Shown here piece after piece: positions 11,042 to 25,100 of a stretch of 64,000 nt of DNA. The translations under genes were made by a program, and so were the position numbers. Every line of letters starts with the position of its first letter. Position 1 is the first letter of the stretch. Below the pieces are notes generated by a model. It searched no databases and was not told the origin of the DNA. It was given only the letters and a program-made list of their open reading frames with translations. The DNA is from Primula veris (taxonomy: Eukaryota > Streptophyta > Magnoliopsida > Ericales > Primulaceae), in contig OY821743.1 of the NCBI GenBank assembly GCA_963682055.1, forward strand, positions 30,800,702 to 30,864,701, given 5' to 3'.

Positions 11042-13699
11042 ATGCAGTCCTCAATAATATTCCCACGTTTCAACCCCACCACCACCCACCTCCGCCGCCC
11101 TCGGCTCATCTCCGCCATTGCAACACCAACATTGCCACGTCACCAAGCCACCCACTCTATGCCACCCGAAAAAATCAAAATTTTTAAGTCCCTCGAGCCA
11201 TGGGCCACCCAAACCATTCTTCCACTACTCAAACCCGTGGCCCAATGCTGGCAGGCCCAAGAGTTCTTACCTGACCCGGCCCAATCCAATGCACATTTTG
11301 AAGAATCCTTGCGGGCCCTGAGAGGTCGGGCTGAAGGGTTGTCGGACGAGCTGTTTGTGGTGTTGGTTGGAGATATGATAACCGAGGACGCTTTGCCTAC
11401 CTATCAGACTGTAAGCGACCGTTTCTACCAAAAACTGAAAATGTTAATTAATACTCAAAACTGTTTTTAAAATTTAAAATGTTTTAACTAGTCTTGAAGA
11501 ACGATTGATGAAACTCAAATGCGAGGGACTAATATTATAGTATATGTTATATTTTCATAGTAATGTGTGAGGCTGAGATTTTCATTAAAAGTACATCGAA
11601 TAAAATCACTTTTTTGTCAATTTTTCAAAATATTTTTTGCAGTAAGTAATCATTTTGCAGAGCATCAAACACCTAGGCTTTAGTAGTAAGTAATGATTTT
11701 TAGTTAAAAGTTGAATTACTAATAGGACTACTTTTTTTGATCATCTATATTATTTTTGAACAGATGATTAATACATTGGACGGGGTAAGGGACGAAAGTG
11801 GGGCGAGTTTGAACCCATGGGCCGTGTGGACACGGGCTTGGACCGCAGAGGAGAACCGACACGGAGATCTGTTGAGGACTTATTTGTATTTGTCGGGTCG
11901 GGTTGATATGTTGAAGGTGGAAAGGACTGTGCAATACTTGATTGGAGCTGGCATGGTGAGTAATACAGTAAAACTTGGCGTTTTGCAGCAAAATTGTAAC
12001 TAAGCTGCCTTTCTATTCATTTTTTTTATGAGGATCATTTAAGTCATCTCTAAAATCTTACTTTATTTATCCTGATAAGCAAAATATTACTACTATTTAC
12101 CACTAGTATATTACTACTTAATAGCTTTACCAAAAAATAAAACTGCGTATATATAACTTAAAAGCCGCAACCAAAGAGATTTGTCATTTGAATGAATTTT
12201 TTGTCCAACTTTATCAGGTCTTTAGTTTAGTAGTAGTACCAAGACTACCGGTCACTGTGCCGTTAAATTATTGACTTTTTTTTTTTTTTTTTTAAATGAA
12301 AATTATTGACTTGTTTGTTTACAACATTTAAAGCACTCTGAAGGTATTGAGGTTAAGAAAAAAAGTAGTTTCATCCAATTAATTGAAGCCTTTAAACGTG
12401 CCAGATCAAAAAAGAAGGAAACTTGAAGATGATCAACCAAATTAAACAGAAACAAGTCCTTGATTGGCTTATATTTGCCAACGACTTAATAGACACAAGT
12501 GTGTTTTATCTACTTTTACAAATTTAAAATGATGGAGACATTTGGATTAGAACTTTTATCCACCCATCTTTTCCAACCAAACAGGGGGATTCTTTTTATA
12601 TAGGCTTATTACTCATCTGTATAAGAAACGTGGGATCACTGTGATCCCACGTCTACGTGGAATAGTTTTTTTTTTTTTTTTTTTTTTTTTTCTTCGATTT
12701 TATCAAAAAAAAAAAAAAAAAAAAAAAACCACTAAACATCAACCATAAAACTCTTTCATATATAAAATTAATATATTTTTTTTATCAAATCAACGTCACC
12801 CTACCATTACAATTATCCCAAATTTTACCAAAAAAAAAACCTCTGCCAATTTACCAAAATAAAACATATCCCAATTTTACCAAAAATAAACTCTAACCAT
12901 CAACCACCAAACTAATTATTATATCAAATTAATATCATTTTTTTTATCAAATCGGCATAACTCTACCACTACAATTACAATTATCAAGTAAGTATTTATT
13001 TTTATTATTGAGTTTAAATTTTATATAAATAGATATAATTATTAATAAGTTATAACATTTATTAATTAAAAGTTTTTAACTTTTTTTATTGACCTTTAAA
13101 TATTTATATTCAAATTTGTTTAATCACAACTAACAAATTTAGTGATTAAACAAATTTGAATATAAATATTACCACGTAGAAAAACTATAAATATTGCCAC
13201 GTATACATTTAGTGATTAACATTTATTAATTAAAAGTTTTTAACTAAATTTGTTAGTTGTGATTAAACAAATTTGAATATAAATATTTAAAGGTCAATAA
13301 AAAAAGTTAAAAACTTTTAATTAATAAATGTTATAACTTATTAATAATTATATCTATTTATATAAAATTTAAACTCAATAATAAAAATAAATACTTACTT
13401 GATAATTGTAATTGTAGTGGTAGAGTTATGCCGATTTGATAAAAAAAAATGATATTAATTTGATATAATAATTAGTTTGGTGGTTGATGGTTAGAGTTTA
13501 TTTTTGGTAAAATTGGGGTATGTTTTATTTTGGTAAATTGGCAGAGGTTTTTTTTTTGGTAAAATTTGGGATAATTGTAATGGTAGGGTGACGTTGATTT
13601 GATAAAAAAAAATATATTAATTTTATATATGAAAGAGTTTTATGGTTGATGTTTAGTGGTTTTTTTTTTTTTTTTTTTTATAAAATCGAAAAAAAAAAT

Positions 13700-13738
<39 letters not shown>

Positions 13739-14471
13739 TCCACGTAGACGTGGGATCACAGTGATCCCACGTTTCTTATACAGATGAGTAATAAGCCTAT
13801 GTAAAAAAGAATCCCCCAACCAAACACTAAGTAATAGAATCATCTAGTATTCTTATTCTAACTTGTTATCTCAAAACAAGTAAATTGCTTTTTAATAGGA
13901 TCCTGGCACAGAGAACAACCCCTACTTAGGTTTCGTGTACACATCCTTCCAAGAGCGTGCTACCTTTGTATCACACGGTAACACTGCCCGTCTAGCCAAA
14001 GAAGCAGGAGACCCAACCCTGGCACGGATATGTGGCACCATAGCAGCGGACGAGAAACGCCATGAAAATGCATACACTCGAATCGTACATAAGCTCCTCG
14101 AGGTGGACCCCACAGGCGCCATGCTGGCGATAGACGACATGCTAAGGAAGAAAAAGATCACAATGCCAGCTCACCTCATGTACGACGGTGAAGATCCACA
14201 TCTTTTTGAGCATTTTTCGGCAGTGGCACAGAGGATTGGTGTGTATACGGCGTATGATTATGCTGATATATTGGAGTTTCTGATCGGACGGTGGAGTTTG
14301 GAGAAGGTCGAAGGGTTGACGGATGAGGGGAGACGTGCGCAGGAGTCTGTGTGTGAACTTGCGCGTAGGATTAGAAGGCTGCAAGAGAGGGCTGATGAGC
14401 GGGCCAAAAAAATGGCGAAACATGGAGCTAAGTTTAGTTGGATTTTCAACAAGGAAGTTGCTTTGATTTGA
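11042..14471 (+). CDS. Stearoyl-ACP 9-desaturase-like (acyl-ACP desaturase), plastid
   Basis: Soluble plastid di-iron enzyme that puts a cis double bond into acyl-ACP, using ferredoxin and O2. Exons are 11042-11410, 11764-11955 and 13899-14471, all joined in phase 0, giving 377 aa (the usual length is about 390-400). Residues 1 to about 38 look like a transit peptide, rich in Ser, Thr, Pro and Arg and poor in acidic residues. All six iron ligands of the family are visible: E115 ([10 protein letters not shown]), E153 and H156 (EENRH), E206 (TSFQE), and E239 and H242 (DEKRHE). The end, [11 protein letters not shown], matches the family's SWIF...V.L ending. Intron 2 carries a 1.2 kb foldback transposon. 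The C-terminal third ([12 protein letters not shown] onwards) and the [12 protein letters not shown] loop look divergent, so substrate chain length and position cannot be assigned. Confidence 0.95.
12584..13817. mobile_element. Foldback (Mutator-type MITE) in desaturase intron 2
   Basis: A 1,234-bp near-complete inverted repeat with arms of about 560-575 bp around a loop at about 13143-13242. The ends are GGGGGATTCTTTTT and its inverse AAAAAAGAATCCCCC. It is flanked by a perfect 9-bp direct repeat, AACCAAACA (12575-12583 and 13818-13826), the target duplication size of Mutator-like elements. Each arm also contains a short subterminal palindrome (ACGTGGGATCAC, T, then its inverse at 12628-12652) and long A/T runs. 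It has no coding capacity. Confidence 0.93.
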
Positions 14472-16059
14472 TGTTTTTTTCTTTAAATGAAGATTATGGG
14501 AAAGTTTATGATGTAATGTGTTAATTTATATGTTGTGAAGAAGATCTACCCTTGAAGAAAACTAAACTAAGATTGTCATTTTGCTTCACCAGTTATAGCA
14601 AGGCCTATGCAAGTTGTAGCTGCACACAATATTCAGTTTGATTAGTTTAAAGTTAAAAGTCTATGAATGATCAAACGTGATCGAATCGACTAGATGACCA
14701 TGTTGTCACGATCAAGGTATTAAGAACAGAAATCAAGAAGGGCGCAAAAAGAACGAACGGTGGGGGAAAAAAACTTTGCGAGATTACTACCAGAAACTGA
14801 AAAGAACGAACCGTGGAAAAAAAAAAACTTTGCGAGATTGGTACCAGAAGCTGGAAAAAAAAAAACTCTACGTGATACATTATAATTTATACAAGATGAA
14901 CTTTAAAAAGTACAAACAACATGAAACAACCAAGATTTATAAGTAACTTCATAGCTTTTAACAGTACACACGCAACCAAAAAGGTGCAGTAATATCATTC
15001 TTAGAATTTACTTCATAGCTTTTAACAGTACAGACGCAACCAAAAAGGTGCAGCAATATCATTCTCAGAGACACTTGAACTCAGGTGTCTTGAGTAATTG
15101 AATTTGGTGCAAGATAACAAAAGCAAGGTTTTTTTTTTGCATATTATAGATCATGTTAGGTTTTTTACACACTTGATTTCTGTTTTTTGCATAAACCAAA
15201 TGAGATGAGAAAGGGAAATGTTTCCACAGGTTGAGGAAAAAGTACAGAACTCTTAGCATATAGCAAATTTAACTTTTAAAAAAAAAGCAAATTTAACCAA
15301 TTTTTAGAGAACTGTAAAAGGAGTTCTTCAACAAGTTTTGGAGAGGCTTAGCTGGTAGCACAATCAAATTAAACCCCACGAATGAATCAAATGTGACCGG
15401 TTCGATTAGACTAAGGTGACAACCAAGGTGTTAAGAACGGAACATATGTAGAGTGCAGAGAAACAAACAACGGGGAAGAGTTCTAATTGATTTCGAACTT
15501 ATTACCAGAACGTGAAAGAACTAAAGCTCTAATTGATACTACATTTTCAAACGTGTAAATAGCTGAATAGCATGTAACCAAGTATTATAAATTATAATAC
15601 CTTTATAGAAGCTGCAGCAATGCCAATTTATAAATTACAAAAACAAGTACCTTGAGTATTTAAAATTGGTGCAAAATGAATTAACAAATTCTTTTGCAAA
15701 ATTATAATCAGAATATGCAATAATCTAACATCAGGTGAACCAAATGGGAAATAAGGTAGAAAAAAAATTACACGGTAGAGGAAAACCTTGAACTTCTTTG
15801 CAAATAACAAAATTTAATAATATTTGTTGTTTAAGTGAATTGCAAAAGGATATTCTGGGTAAAATTTTGTATGCCTTGGCTGATACCACAATCAATTTAC
15901 AGGTCAATGTATATCAATAGATTTCTAGCCAAAGTTGTACACGGTATTAGCTCTATGAGTCTCAGACAAACTCAAAATTAGTGATCAATAACAAGAGAAA
16001 ATAAAAAAGAAAGGAATAATTGACACACACAAAGGATGAGTTACCGCTAAACCCCCTTC
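14472..16059. other. Intergenic region between desaturase and TBL (converging 3' ends)
   Basis: The 3' flanks of the two genes. It contains a 64-bp direct duplication (14946-15065) and two diverged copies of a block of roughly 200 bp (about 14660-14880 and 15350-15550, sharing a GATTAGACTAAGGTGACAAC-like stretch and AAGGTNTTAAGAACNGAA). No gene is visible. Confidence 0.6.
14946..15065. repeat. 64-bp direct repeat, two copies
   Basis: ACTTCATAGCTTTTAACAGT and the following CACGCAACCAAAAAGGTGCAG block begin at 14946 and again at 15010 with very few changes. Confidence 0.9.
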
Positions 16060-18997
16060 CTATGAAGCGAGATGCAAGAACAGGATTTCGTTCCACATAT
16101 CGGGAACGCCCGGTAGGCACCAGTGGCTACAATCCGGGACCATTGGGTTATCACTCCATGTACCCACATGTGCATCGCTTCGAAATGCGCCCATAGGTGT
16201 CACGTGTAAAACCGTCACAGGAACAGATAAATTATTTACTATGTTACGTATGATTTTTGAAAATGGGCTCTTCTCTGCACCTTTTGTGTTCACTAAAGGA
16301 CGTTTTGTGACTTTGCACGTCTGTCCATTTCCACGACTGCCACATAGACACATAAGTGTCACCATCAGATATCATTTATATGTGATTTGTAAAATAAAAT
16401 AGTGTCAATTAGATGAAAATACATTCTTAAGATAAAAGTATGAAAATATACAAATTTAAATTTTAGACATTATACTTTATACTCCGTAAACAAAAGTAAT
16501 CTTTTTAGGGGTTGCACAACAAATCTCTAGAGATTAGGCACCTGCATATCCATTAGATATTACACACGAGGAAAGAAAAGGAAATAAATTTTCCACAACA
16601 GTCACGTAGAAAAGAAATTGTCCATCAGATATTGCACAAGCAAAGGACGGTATTTAGTTGGAAGATAGAAACCTATAGAAATCAACTTATCAAGCGGAAG
16701 TTACGTTTTATCCATGTTAAACAGGATAATGTGAAAGATCAAGTTTTGTCTGACGTTGTGTTAAGCACATAATCCAATTGATGGAAACCCCACTGGCTCA
16801 TTACACAGTACACAGAAACATCAGCTTATATAAAAATACATAAATGGGGTGCTGTGTTTGCAAGAATCAAGATTAATCCTTTTAAATGGTGTTATGCTGT
16901 CAAAGATATCCTTTTTTTCACACAAATTCATCGGAAAAAGATGTTTTACATAGAAAAGAATGATGAAAAGAAGAGATGTTTATCTGAAAGGGGGTTAGAT
17001 GCTTAATTGTTTAAACGCGGGATACTTGTTTAATTGTTTATGGAAAAGCAAACCATAGCTACATCCTAGTGTATAAGTTATAACAATGATAAGACCAAAT
17101 ATATGGAATTTCCCATTCAGTTTTCCAAACCATTGCATAATCTCGTGGAGTTAATTGTTGTCTAAGTACATAGTAGCCAGAACTTTGGGAATGAAAAAAC
17201 TCACCTCCAATGAGAAGACTCAAAAGTACGAAAGAAGACACGAGTCCTGTTTGTATCAACTTTATTCTCAAGCCATGTTGCCCACGTGGAGATAGCAGTT
17301 TTAAAAGCTGAATTTATCGTCATTCCCAGCTTCATTCTTCCACCAGCCTGGAAATAACAGCCCCTGTCTGAATGACATATTAGAAGACGTAACATAATTC
17401 TGTCAACTTCTACTTAGGCCTTGTTTAGTTGCATCTTACAAGCTCGGTTTTTTTTTTGTTGTAAAAGCTGGACTGCATTACGTTGATCAGCATATAAAGC
17501 TGTTTTTTCTAGCTATTAGGATTTAATAAATTAGAAGCTTCATACTGAGTGAACGTAATTTTGGTTCTGAAATTCACCACTTCCAGCTTATTTGCTTAAA
17601 AGCTGCAATTAAAGACACCCTTAACGCATAAGTGAAGTTATAGTAAAGATATTTGCTTACAACAGTGAAAGACGATTTTATAGACAAACTTAAATATCAA
17701 AAGGTGCACATACTTGAAGATATGCACAAACAATGAAACTGAACATACAAATTTTACTAGCATATGAAGTTATGAACTCTAGCATTATTATGCTCTAAGG
17801 AGTAAAAAAGCCCACAATCTACCTCTGAAAAGAATGCATAGAAAGTAAGGAAATTAACAAAACCTCATTCATATATACATAAAGAAACCTCATTCTGTCA
17901 ATCTCTACTTATCACCAGTATCAAAATTGAGAAAGTGAAATCAAAGTTAATTACCTAAACTCAAGGATAATATCTCCACAAACTAATTAATCAAAAGGTG
18001 CATTGAATCAAAGATACACAAAAAACGTGCAATTGATTTCGAAAAGGCTCGATTAGCATAACATACGAAAGTCTAGCACTATTATAGCTCGAGCTAAAAA
18101 CGCCCACGCAAAACTATAGCTAAAAGGGGTAGACCAAAAGTAGAAAACTTACATTTCAAAAAGCTTTGTTGGTGTCCACCAATGGCCCGAATTAAACACC
18201 AGAATATCAGAATCAGCCCACTCTCTGCTAATATCATCCATTACATCAAGTTTAAGTGTCGATTTAACCCTCTTTGGTGAACGTTTTGGCGCAAATCCAG
18301 GTTGTACTAAGAACACCGAACGATAAAACTCAATAACAAAATCAAACGAGCTAAACCGAACACCCAAAAACCTGGCCTGTTTGGTAATTTCGTTCTCATT
18401 CACTTCATATACACTCTCCTTATCCTCCACACCTACCATTAGCATACATATCATCGACTCCCATTGGGTCCTACTAAGCGAATCGCCGACAAACACAATT
18501 CGTTTCCCACGAAGCTTTTTCAAAACCGAAAAAACATCAAACTTTGGGATTTCGCAATTTTTCGGCTTCCACCTCCATTTAAGATAATCATTATCTTTCC
18601 GACCGTTAGCTAAACAATCGAAACCTTTTTCAGCAAAAGGACATTCTGATGAGTTATATAAAGGGTACGCCTCGTCCTGTACCCATTTCCCATCAAACAA
18701 ATCACATTCCTTATTCCGCTCAGCGAACTTTGTAGGCTTCTCAATATCATGAATTGGGCTCGGAAAAAGGAGAAAAAAGCAACAAAAAACGACTAAAAGG
18801 AAGCATAACAACGAACTAGTTACACGAATTCCGTTAAACGAACGAAAGACTGAAGCTTTGCAATATGTTATATAAAGGGTATGTTTCATTAGGTTCCCAA
18901 AGATCAAAACCCTCTTAGTATACAGCCTAAAATACCTCAAAAAAGCCAAATAACGCATATAGTTGCACAAACTAATAAAGAATTTGATAAGAAACAA
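16060..18997 (-). CDS. Trichome birefringence-like (TBL) polysaccharide O-acetyltransferase
   Basis: Golgi type II membrane protein of the PMR5/TBL family, which transfers acetyl groups to wall polysaccharides. Minus-strand exons are 18997-18153, 17363-17205 and 16336-16060; the phases close. Counted from 18997 there are 426 aa. A second Met at 18889 would give 390 aa and put the membrane segment nearer the N-terminus, which is more usual, so the start is undecided. The membrane segment is about residues 61-78 (SSLLCFLLVVFCCFFLLF). The TBL domain follows, with CDLFDGKWVQDEAYPLY. The esterase GDS motif is at 171-173 (FVGDSLSRTQWESM), and the C-terminal catalytic Asp-His is in DCSHWCLPGVPDMWNE (D403, H406). 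Its FFRTFESSHW block and overall look recall the TBL10/TBL11 group, but I would not fix the substrate from that. Intron 1 contains a Tourist-like MITE. Confidence 0.93.
17417..17620. mobile_element. Tourist-like (PIF/Harbinger) MITE in TBL intron 1
   Basis: A 204-bp element with imperfect terminal inverted repeats: GGCCTTGTTTAGTTGCA on the left, and GGGTGTCTTTAATTGCA on the right when inverted. TTA duplications flank it (17414-17416 and 17621-17623), as expected for PIF/Harbinger. Confidence 0.82.
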
Positions 18998-21900
18998 ATG
19001 AAGCTAAGATTAAAACTCAAAGTATTATATTCTTTATTTAATCATCAAAAACCAATAACATAACATTGAAAAAAATTATCAATTAAAAAAAACTCCCTAG
19101 TAAATCTAAGATCTGTCAGATTAAATTTATGGTATTTTCAGATCTAACATTAGCAAAAATAGAGCAGTAACAGAAACCAAATTAAAAATTGAAAACTTGA
19201 AAAAATTACCAAAGAGATTACAGTATTTGATAAATGTGGTTTGAAGGAAACCTCAGATGGTAAGTGGGTGATGAGTGAGTGATTTAATAAATACAAAGTT
19301 GGTTTTATTAAGAATGTAAGGATATTTTTGTCATTTGAGAAAATGAGTCTGGTTTTTGTTTTGTTTTGTTTTTTTGTGAAATGAAATATGTTAAAGTTGG
19401 TGGGCGACAACACTCTGTCACATGAATTAAAATATTAATGTCGATCGGTCAAATGTCACCATAGTTTCTGTGTATTCATTATTTGAGTAGCCAATGCAAC
19501 AATAAAAATATATTAAAAAAAATAAACAATAATAACTCTATAATATTAATTTAAAGAATAAATCAAATTAATATTTAAAATCGAAAAATAGAATAAAAAT
19601 GAGAATTGTACTTGTGAGAGAGATAAGGAAAACAAATAAAAAATTATAAAGTTATAAAATAAATAAAATGAAAATATGTAGTGGGCATATATGGGCAATT
19701 ACATTACTTTTGAATTTTCAAATTCAAATGTTTTCTTTTATTTTTTTATCTTTCCTTAATGTGTAATTTTTTAAACTATTAAATATTTTTTTTTAAATAA
19801 TTGTTTCAAATATTTATAAACACTTTTCACATAACTAATAATACGATTCCTATGTTTTATTTGGCATTCTATGAGTCTGACTAAACAGCAAAAATGATAG
19901 TAATCCATGTATTGCTATATTGGATACATCAATAATATTTATATGAAGGAGGAATGAGGTTTAATAGGTGGGTGTGAAATATGTGTGTATATCCCATTTG
20001 TCTTGATAGTAATTCTGTATAACCGTCTCTTTATAGTTTATAGTACAAATATAATCCATGTATTGCTATATTGGATACATCAATAATACTATTTTACTTA
20101 CATTCTCATCTATTTTATTCCTTCCTTCTATCTCATACTAACGACCAACTACTCCAAATTTCAAACTTTCGTCGCCAATTCCTCCATATTTGCTCTCTCT
20201 GTCCATTTACGACGACTTCTAACCTCTGAATCGGAAAATAATAACACCTCCTTCTTTTAACTCTTATTGTAAATCAGAAAATAATCTCCGTCAAACTAGG
20301 GTGCGATGGTCTGCGGCTAGAGTAAGGTCGGTGATGATCGTCGTTATTGACAAATTCTTCTTTAGAGGGACGATTTGGTTGATTTGTGGATGATTTTAGA
20401 TCTTGTGTAAAAAAATAATAAATAAAATAAAATGGCTGTATTAGCAGGTTTATGTCTACATGTATATAGGAAAATATATTTCTTACCAATACAATGTACA
20501 ATGGGTGATGCTAGACACACAACTTGCATACAACTCTCATACTCCTAGTTAATGAAAATACATATTTATCCCTTCAAATATACATAAAATACAATCTATA
20601 ATTTGATAAATCAAAATATAAATATTCAACAAAATAAAAACTCAACATACTAAAAAATCAAATAAAAATATAGTAGAACCCTAGTTGAGCATACCATAAA
20701 TTTAAATATTAATTAAAAATAATTTTTTTTATTAAATCTAGTATTACTAATATATATATATATATATATATATATAACTCACACACTTCATACATATATA
20801 TTTGGACAGATAAAAATGTATTTTTTTAATAAAAATATATTATTATACATATAAAAAAAGGATGAAAATGAGTGGCAAATTTGCGTAAATATATTTTTTT
20901 TTTCATGTCTTACTTGTATATGTATAGTGTGTGAATGATCTAAGGAAGGCCCCACATTTTATGTTTAGCTAGCTTCATTCTCCTAGCTTAAATTTGCCAA
21001 TTTAGTTCATAGTATCAGTTTTGGCGAGTGGTTTTCTAGCATGCTGGAGTAGTCTTTTTGTGATTTTCCACTCTATATTATTTTTGCGGTTTGCTAGCAC
21101 GCTGAGCAGTCAATTAAATGTTTTGAGCATTACTCCTATATTATTACTTTCGTCTCAATTTATTAGGATAATATTATTTTTTTCGCTGTTTCAACTTATT
21201 AGGGCTTTTTTTTAAAATAGAAACTAACTTTTTGTTACTTTCCACATTTTACCTTTTTGCAAATATAAAATAAAAAGAATTAAACAATAAAGAAGACAAA
21301 TAAGTCAATTTAAACCAAAATTCAATGTAATCACGATGTTCACTTAATATTTGGTAGCTGAGTGCCCCAAATAAATAAAAAATGCGAGGGAATGAGCAGT
21401 TAAAAATAGCAAATAGCAAGCCAGATGTGGTAAAGACAAGAATGTTTGTTGAACCAAATAAGGTTACAATCATATTTGTATGTTCAGCTATAGAAACCAT
21501 AGATTGAATTTAATGTTAGACTTGGTGCATTATACTATGGTTTTACAAAGTGTTAAAAAAGTAGACCGACTTATTGAATCTTTTTGAAATAAAATATGAT
21601 TGATTCAAACATTAATACAGGAAAGCGGGAAATTAGTAACTCAACGAACTACAAACGCAATAAAGCTCAAAAATATAGAAATAAATAGAGAACATACTAC
21701 AGTATCAGGGTGTTCTAATCCTAGCCTTGAAGATAAACGAAACTGTCAAAACCAGCTATAACATATTTTCATCAGTATAAAATATATTATAACAAACTTG
21801 TTTTAAGCTAAATGGCTGCTTTAATTTCTTCTGATCTCCGTCACACGGGAAAAAAACACTTAGGAGGTGTGAGAAGTTAAAAGGAATATTACGTAGCATT

Positions 21901-22114
21901 ATTTGTCGCATAACCCGATAACCGACTACAAGAGCCAAAATAATGAAACGAAATACATGATTTCCCCGTAACATATAAGCAAAACAACAACTAGTTTATC
22001 TTGAAGGGAAAATGTAGATACAACTTTTCTATCATTGCATTTAACTTTAGAAGTGAGTGTAATCTATAGTTTAAACAAATTGCCAGCCTCGAGAAGAAAA
22101 TATGTATCACAGAT
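18998..22114. other. Intergenic region between TBL and GUX
   Basis: Very AT-rich. It contains a 39-bp direct repeat (19901 and 20052), a TA microsatellite near 20749-20776, and a probable Stowaway-like end near 21145 (TTCGTCTCAATTTATTAGGA). The open frames here are low-complexity and match nothing that I recognise. Confidence 0.6.
19901..20090. repeat. 39-bp direct repeat, copies 151 bp apart
   Basis: TAATCCATGTATTGCTATAT followed by TGGATACATCAATAATA occurs at 19901-19939 and 20052-20090, essentially identical. The sequence between differs, so this looks like a remnant duplication rather than a tandem array. Confidence 0.88.
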
Positions 22115-25100
22115 TCACAGTAAAGGAATAGTTGTCGAACTAATACTAGTTGGGGGTGATTGAGAAACAGTAGCATTATCTGTCCAATTTGTGTCACCCC
22201 AGTGCCACAACATGCTTTCCCAAAAGCAGAAATCCTCAAAACAAGTCTTCAAACGCTCGTCCTTTATCTCAATTTTCCAGTGCTCATCTGTATAATTTCC
22301 TTTTTCCGCTTGCCTTCTATCCCACTCAAGAGCCGCTTTCTGTTTCGACCTAAGCAAGCAAAATTTTTGCAACTCGTTTGGCATTGCATCGTGAACCTTC
22401 CACCACCTCTTATGAGCCACGTCACTAGCATACTCGTGCAATATGTCAACATTCCAGTTACAATCATAGTCGCGAAAACATAACCACGGTTTTAATCCCA
22501 AATAATGGATTACGTAGAGGACTGGAGGTTCCGATCCGAACAAACGTGTTTTCGTTTCTTTTTTCTCAGGCTCGTCACCTTCCCAATAGTGTTTCAAAAA
22601 ATTCATATGTTTCGGGATTCTGTGCCACCATATAAAGATCTCATTCAAGTACCCTTGGTCCCCACCGTTATACGATACGATTTCATTAATATGATCCATT
22701 AGAAGCTGAAACGTACAGTTTGATGGCTCCACAACCATCACACCCGAATTGAAAAGCGTACCATTATTACCTATCGCGGTAATTTCAGGCATTTCAAAAA
22801 GAAAATCGATATTCCTGAGTATGAGAAGGTCAGCGTCGATGAATATAATTTTGTCATAATCTGTTAATTGCCAAAGACGGAACTTGCTGTAATTCCACTC
22901 GTTGTATGCGTCTTTTTCAGCTTTTGGGTTACGAATTCTCTGAATTATACGAACTTTATATCCAGCAGCTTCAAGACCTCCCCTATGATACTCACTTATT
23001 GTTTCGTCAACAAGTATGACAAAATCTCGTTTCGAACCAGCCATGCGTATACTCTGAGCTGCTGCTATAGCTCCGCATACGTATACATGTGCAGAGTGTA
23101 AGATAGTTGCATATGCTTCTCGTCGTTCATTTACCGAATACCAGTTATCTGAATCAACATCGAAATTAAATTAGTCATTTCTTTCGAGTAAGTTGAACTT
23201 ATTTTGCTAACATCCACAGGCTGAAAATTTTAACACGCTTCCACCTACAAGATATATTTGTCAATCTTTCTTCAGAGTGTCAGGTGAAGAGATGGGTACT
23301 CGCTAATTGAAACATAAAAAAATAGCTTTAGAACTTTAATATTTGCCTACTTGTCGAGCAATGCAAGGTTATTTACAGTTCTGTAAGGTATCAGCATATT
23401 TCGACTTTGTATACCAACCTCTATAAATCATCAATTCGTATGCTACTTTACATTTCTAAATAATTTTAGTACACTTAGTGTAGTAAAACAGAAGAAAAAT
23501 CATATGTTGGGATACTAGATAGTAACAAAACAAATCTTCTTATGCCTTTAACTATCACTTTTTTATAATCTTTTGTTCACTATTTCATCAGTTTTTTTCC
23601 TAGTTCCGTCTGGTCTATGTTTTCTATGTCTGTTTTAGATCTATAGGTTTTCCCCCTGCATAGAGCACTAAAGTTGCCGAGAAACGTGGGGTCGGTGAAC
23701 TACTTGCTAATATTGGTAAAATAGACCGACTACAAATCAAAATAGGGTGCTGCACAATTGTACAACTTTATTTCCAGCAGGTAATAATTAGTGGAACTCA
23801 CCTTTAGCATTAAGCGGAACTGCAAGCTCACAAGATCCAACTGGAAGCTGAATCTTTTCTCTCAGCCGATTAAGATCCGGTTGGTACAGCCAAACACTGC
23901 CTTTACGTGCAACTAACTCTTTACACGTGAAAAGATTCGGAATTGGGAAACAATCAGAAACAAATAATATACGAATCGGATAATACCCTTTAACAGTCGA
24001 TGCAAGCCTAGCTGCCGCAATTTGTAAGTGAAAACGCGCCACATCTCTTGACCAATCACCAGATTTATTACACGGAAGTTTAATTGCAATAATATCCAGC
24101 CTTGGTTTTCTAGGGACCCGAATAGATGGTAGTGTAGGACAATTAGGGGTCTCGAATTCTTCTTCTTCGTCGATCCATTCAGGGTATAGGGTATCCCAAG
24201 TGATATTTAGTGAGGCATGGTGGAGTTTTAGGACTATATGTTCGGCATCTGGTATTACCTCTTTGAATTGATGAATTTCCTCGTCGTTGAAGTTTAATAT
24301 ACCAACTCCTTGATAGTCGTTTTTGTCTGTTAGTTTTTCTATTACTTCGAAAACATTGTCCCAGTTAACAGGTGAAGCAGATATGTAGCGGTGATCTAAA
24401 GCATGTGTTTCCCATATCCAGCGATCTACAAAGCTTTTCCTGTGATTCAATACATAGCACCAAATGTTCAAAGAAAAGGTGACTATAGAGTATAAACACT
24501 TACTAACAGTCTCCTATTAACAACAGGTACAGAATTTCTTCTCATGAGCAATTTCGTCCATTTAAACAGTAAATGAGTTTTTTACCAGAAAATCATGGAA
24601 GTGCAAAATAAGCAATGGTTGGAGAGGAAGAATTGTTGGTCGGCTACCAACTTACCAATCAACGGTGGATTTGTTACAGAACTTGCACCTTTGAGCAAGT
24701 ATTATACTAAACAAATATGATAACATAGATTTTAAAGTAGAGAATTTAAATAATGTACTTTGTTGAGGGGCCACCACATACAACGGTACAAGTAAAAGTT
24801 ATAAATGAAAATCAAAATGAAAGCTTATGATACGAAACGTGTGAATAAGAATTGAAATAATGTACCTGGAGAGAGAATTAGAAGGATGGTCGCTGTTATG
24901 AAGTGCTGGAGAGTGCAAAAGCGTGAAGAAAGTACCCAAGACTACAATAACCAGCACAAATTTTAAAATAGAGAATTTGCAGTAATTTCTGCCTTGGCCA
25001 TAAATGTGAAAGGGCTTTTCACTTTTGAAGACTCTACTTCTTAAAGATCTTCTCTTGCTTGATTCTTCACTGTACAAAATTGGAGAGAGCTTGTTAGAGA

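Noticed and set aside
21249..21500. 83-codon minus-strand frame rich in Phe/Leu/Ser
   Set aside because: AT-rich low-complexity composition, no homology that I recognise and no splice context.
22160..22483. 107-codon plus-strand frame
   Set aside because: Antisense to the conserved last GUX exon.
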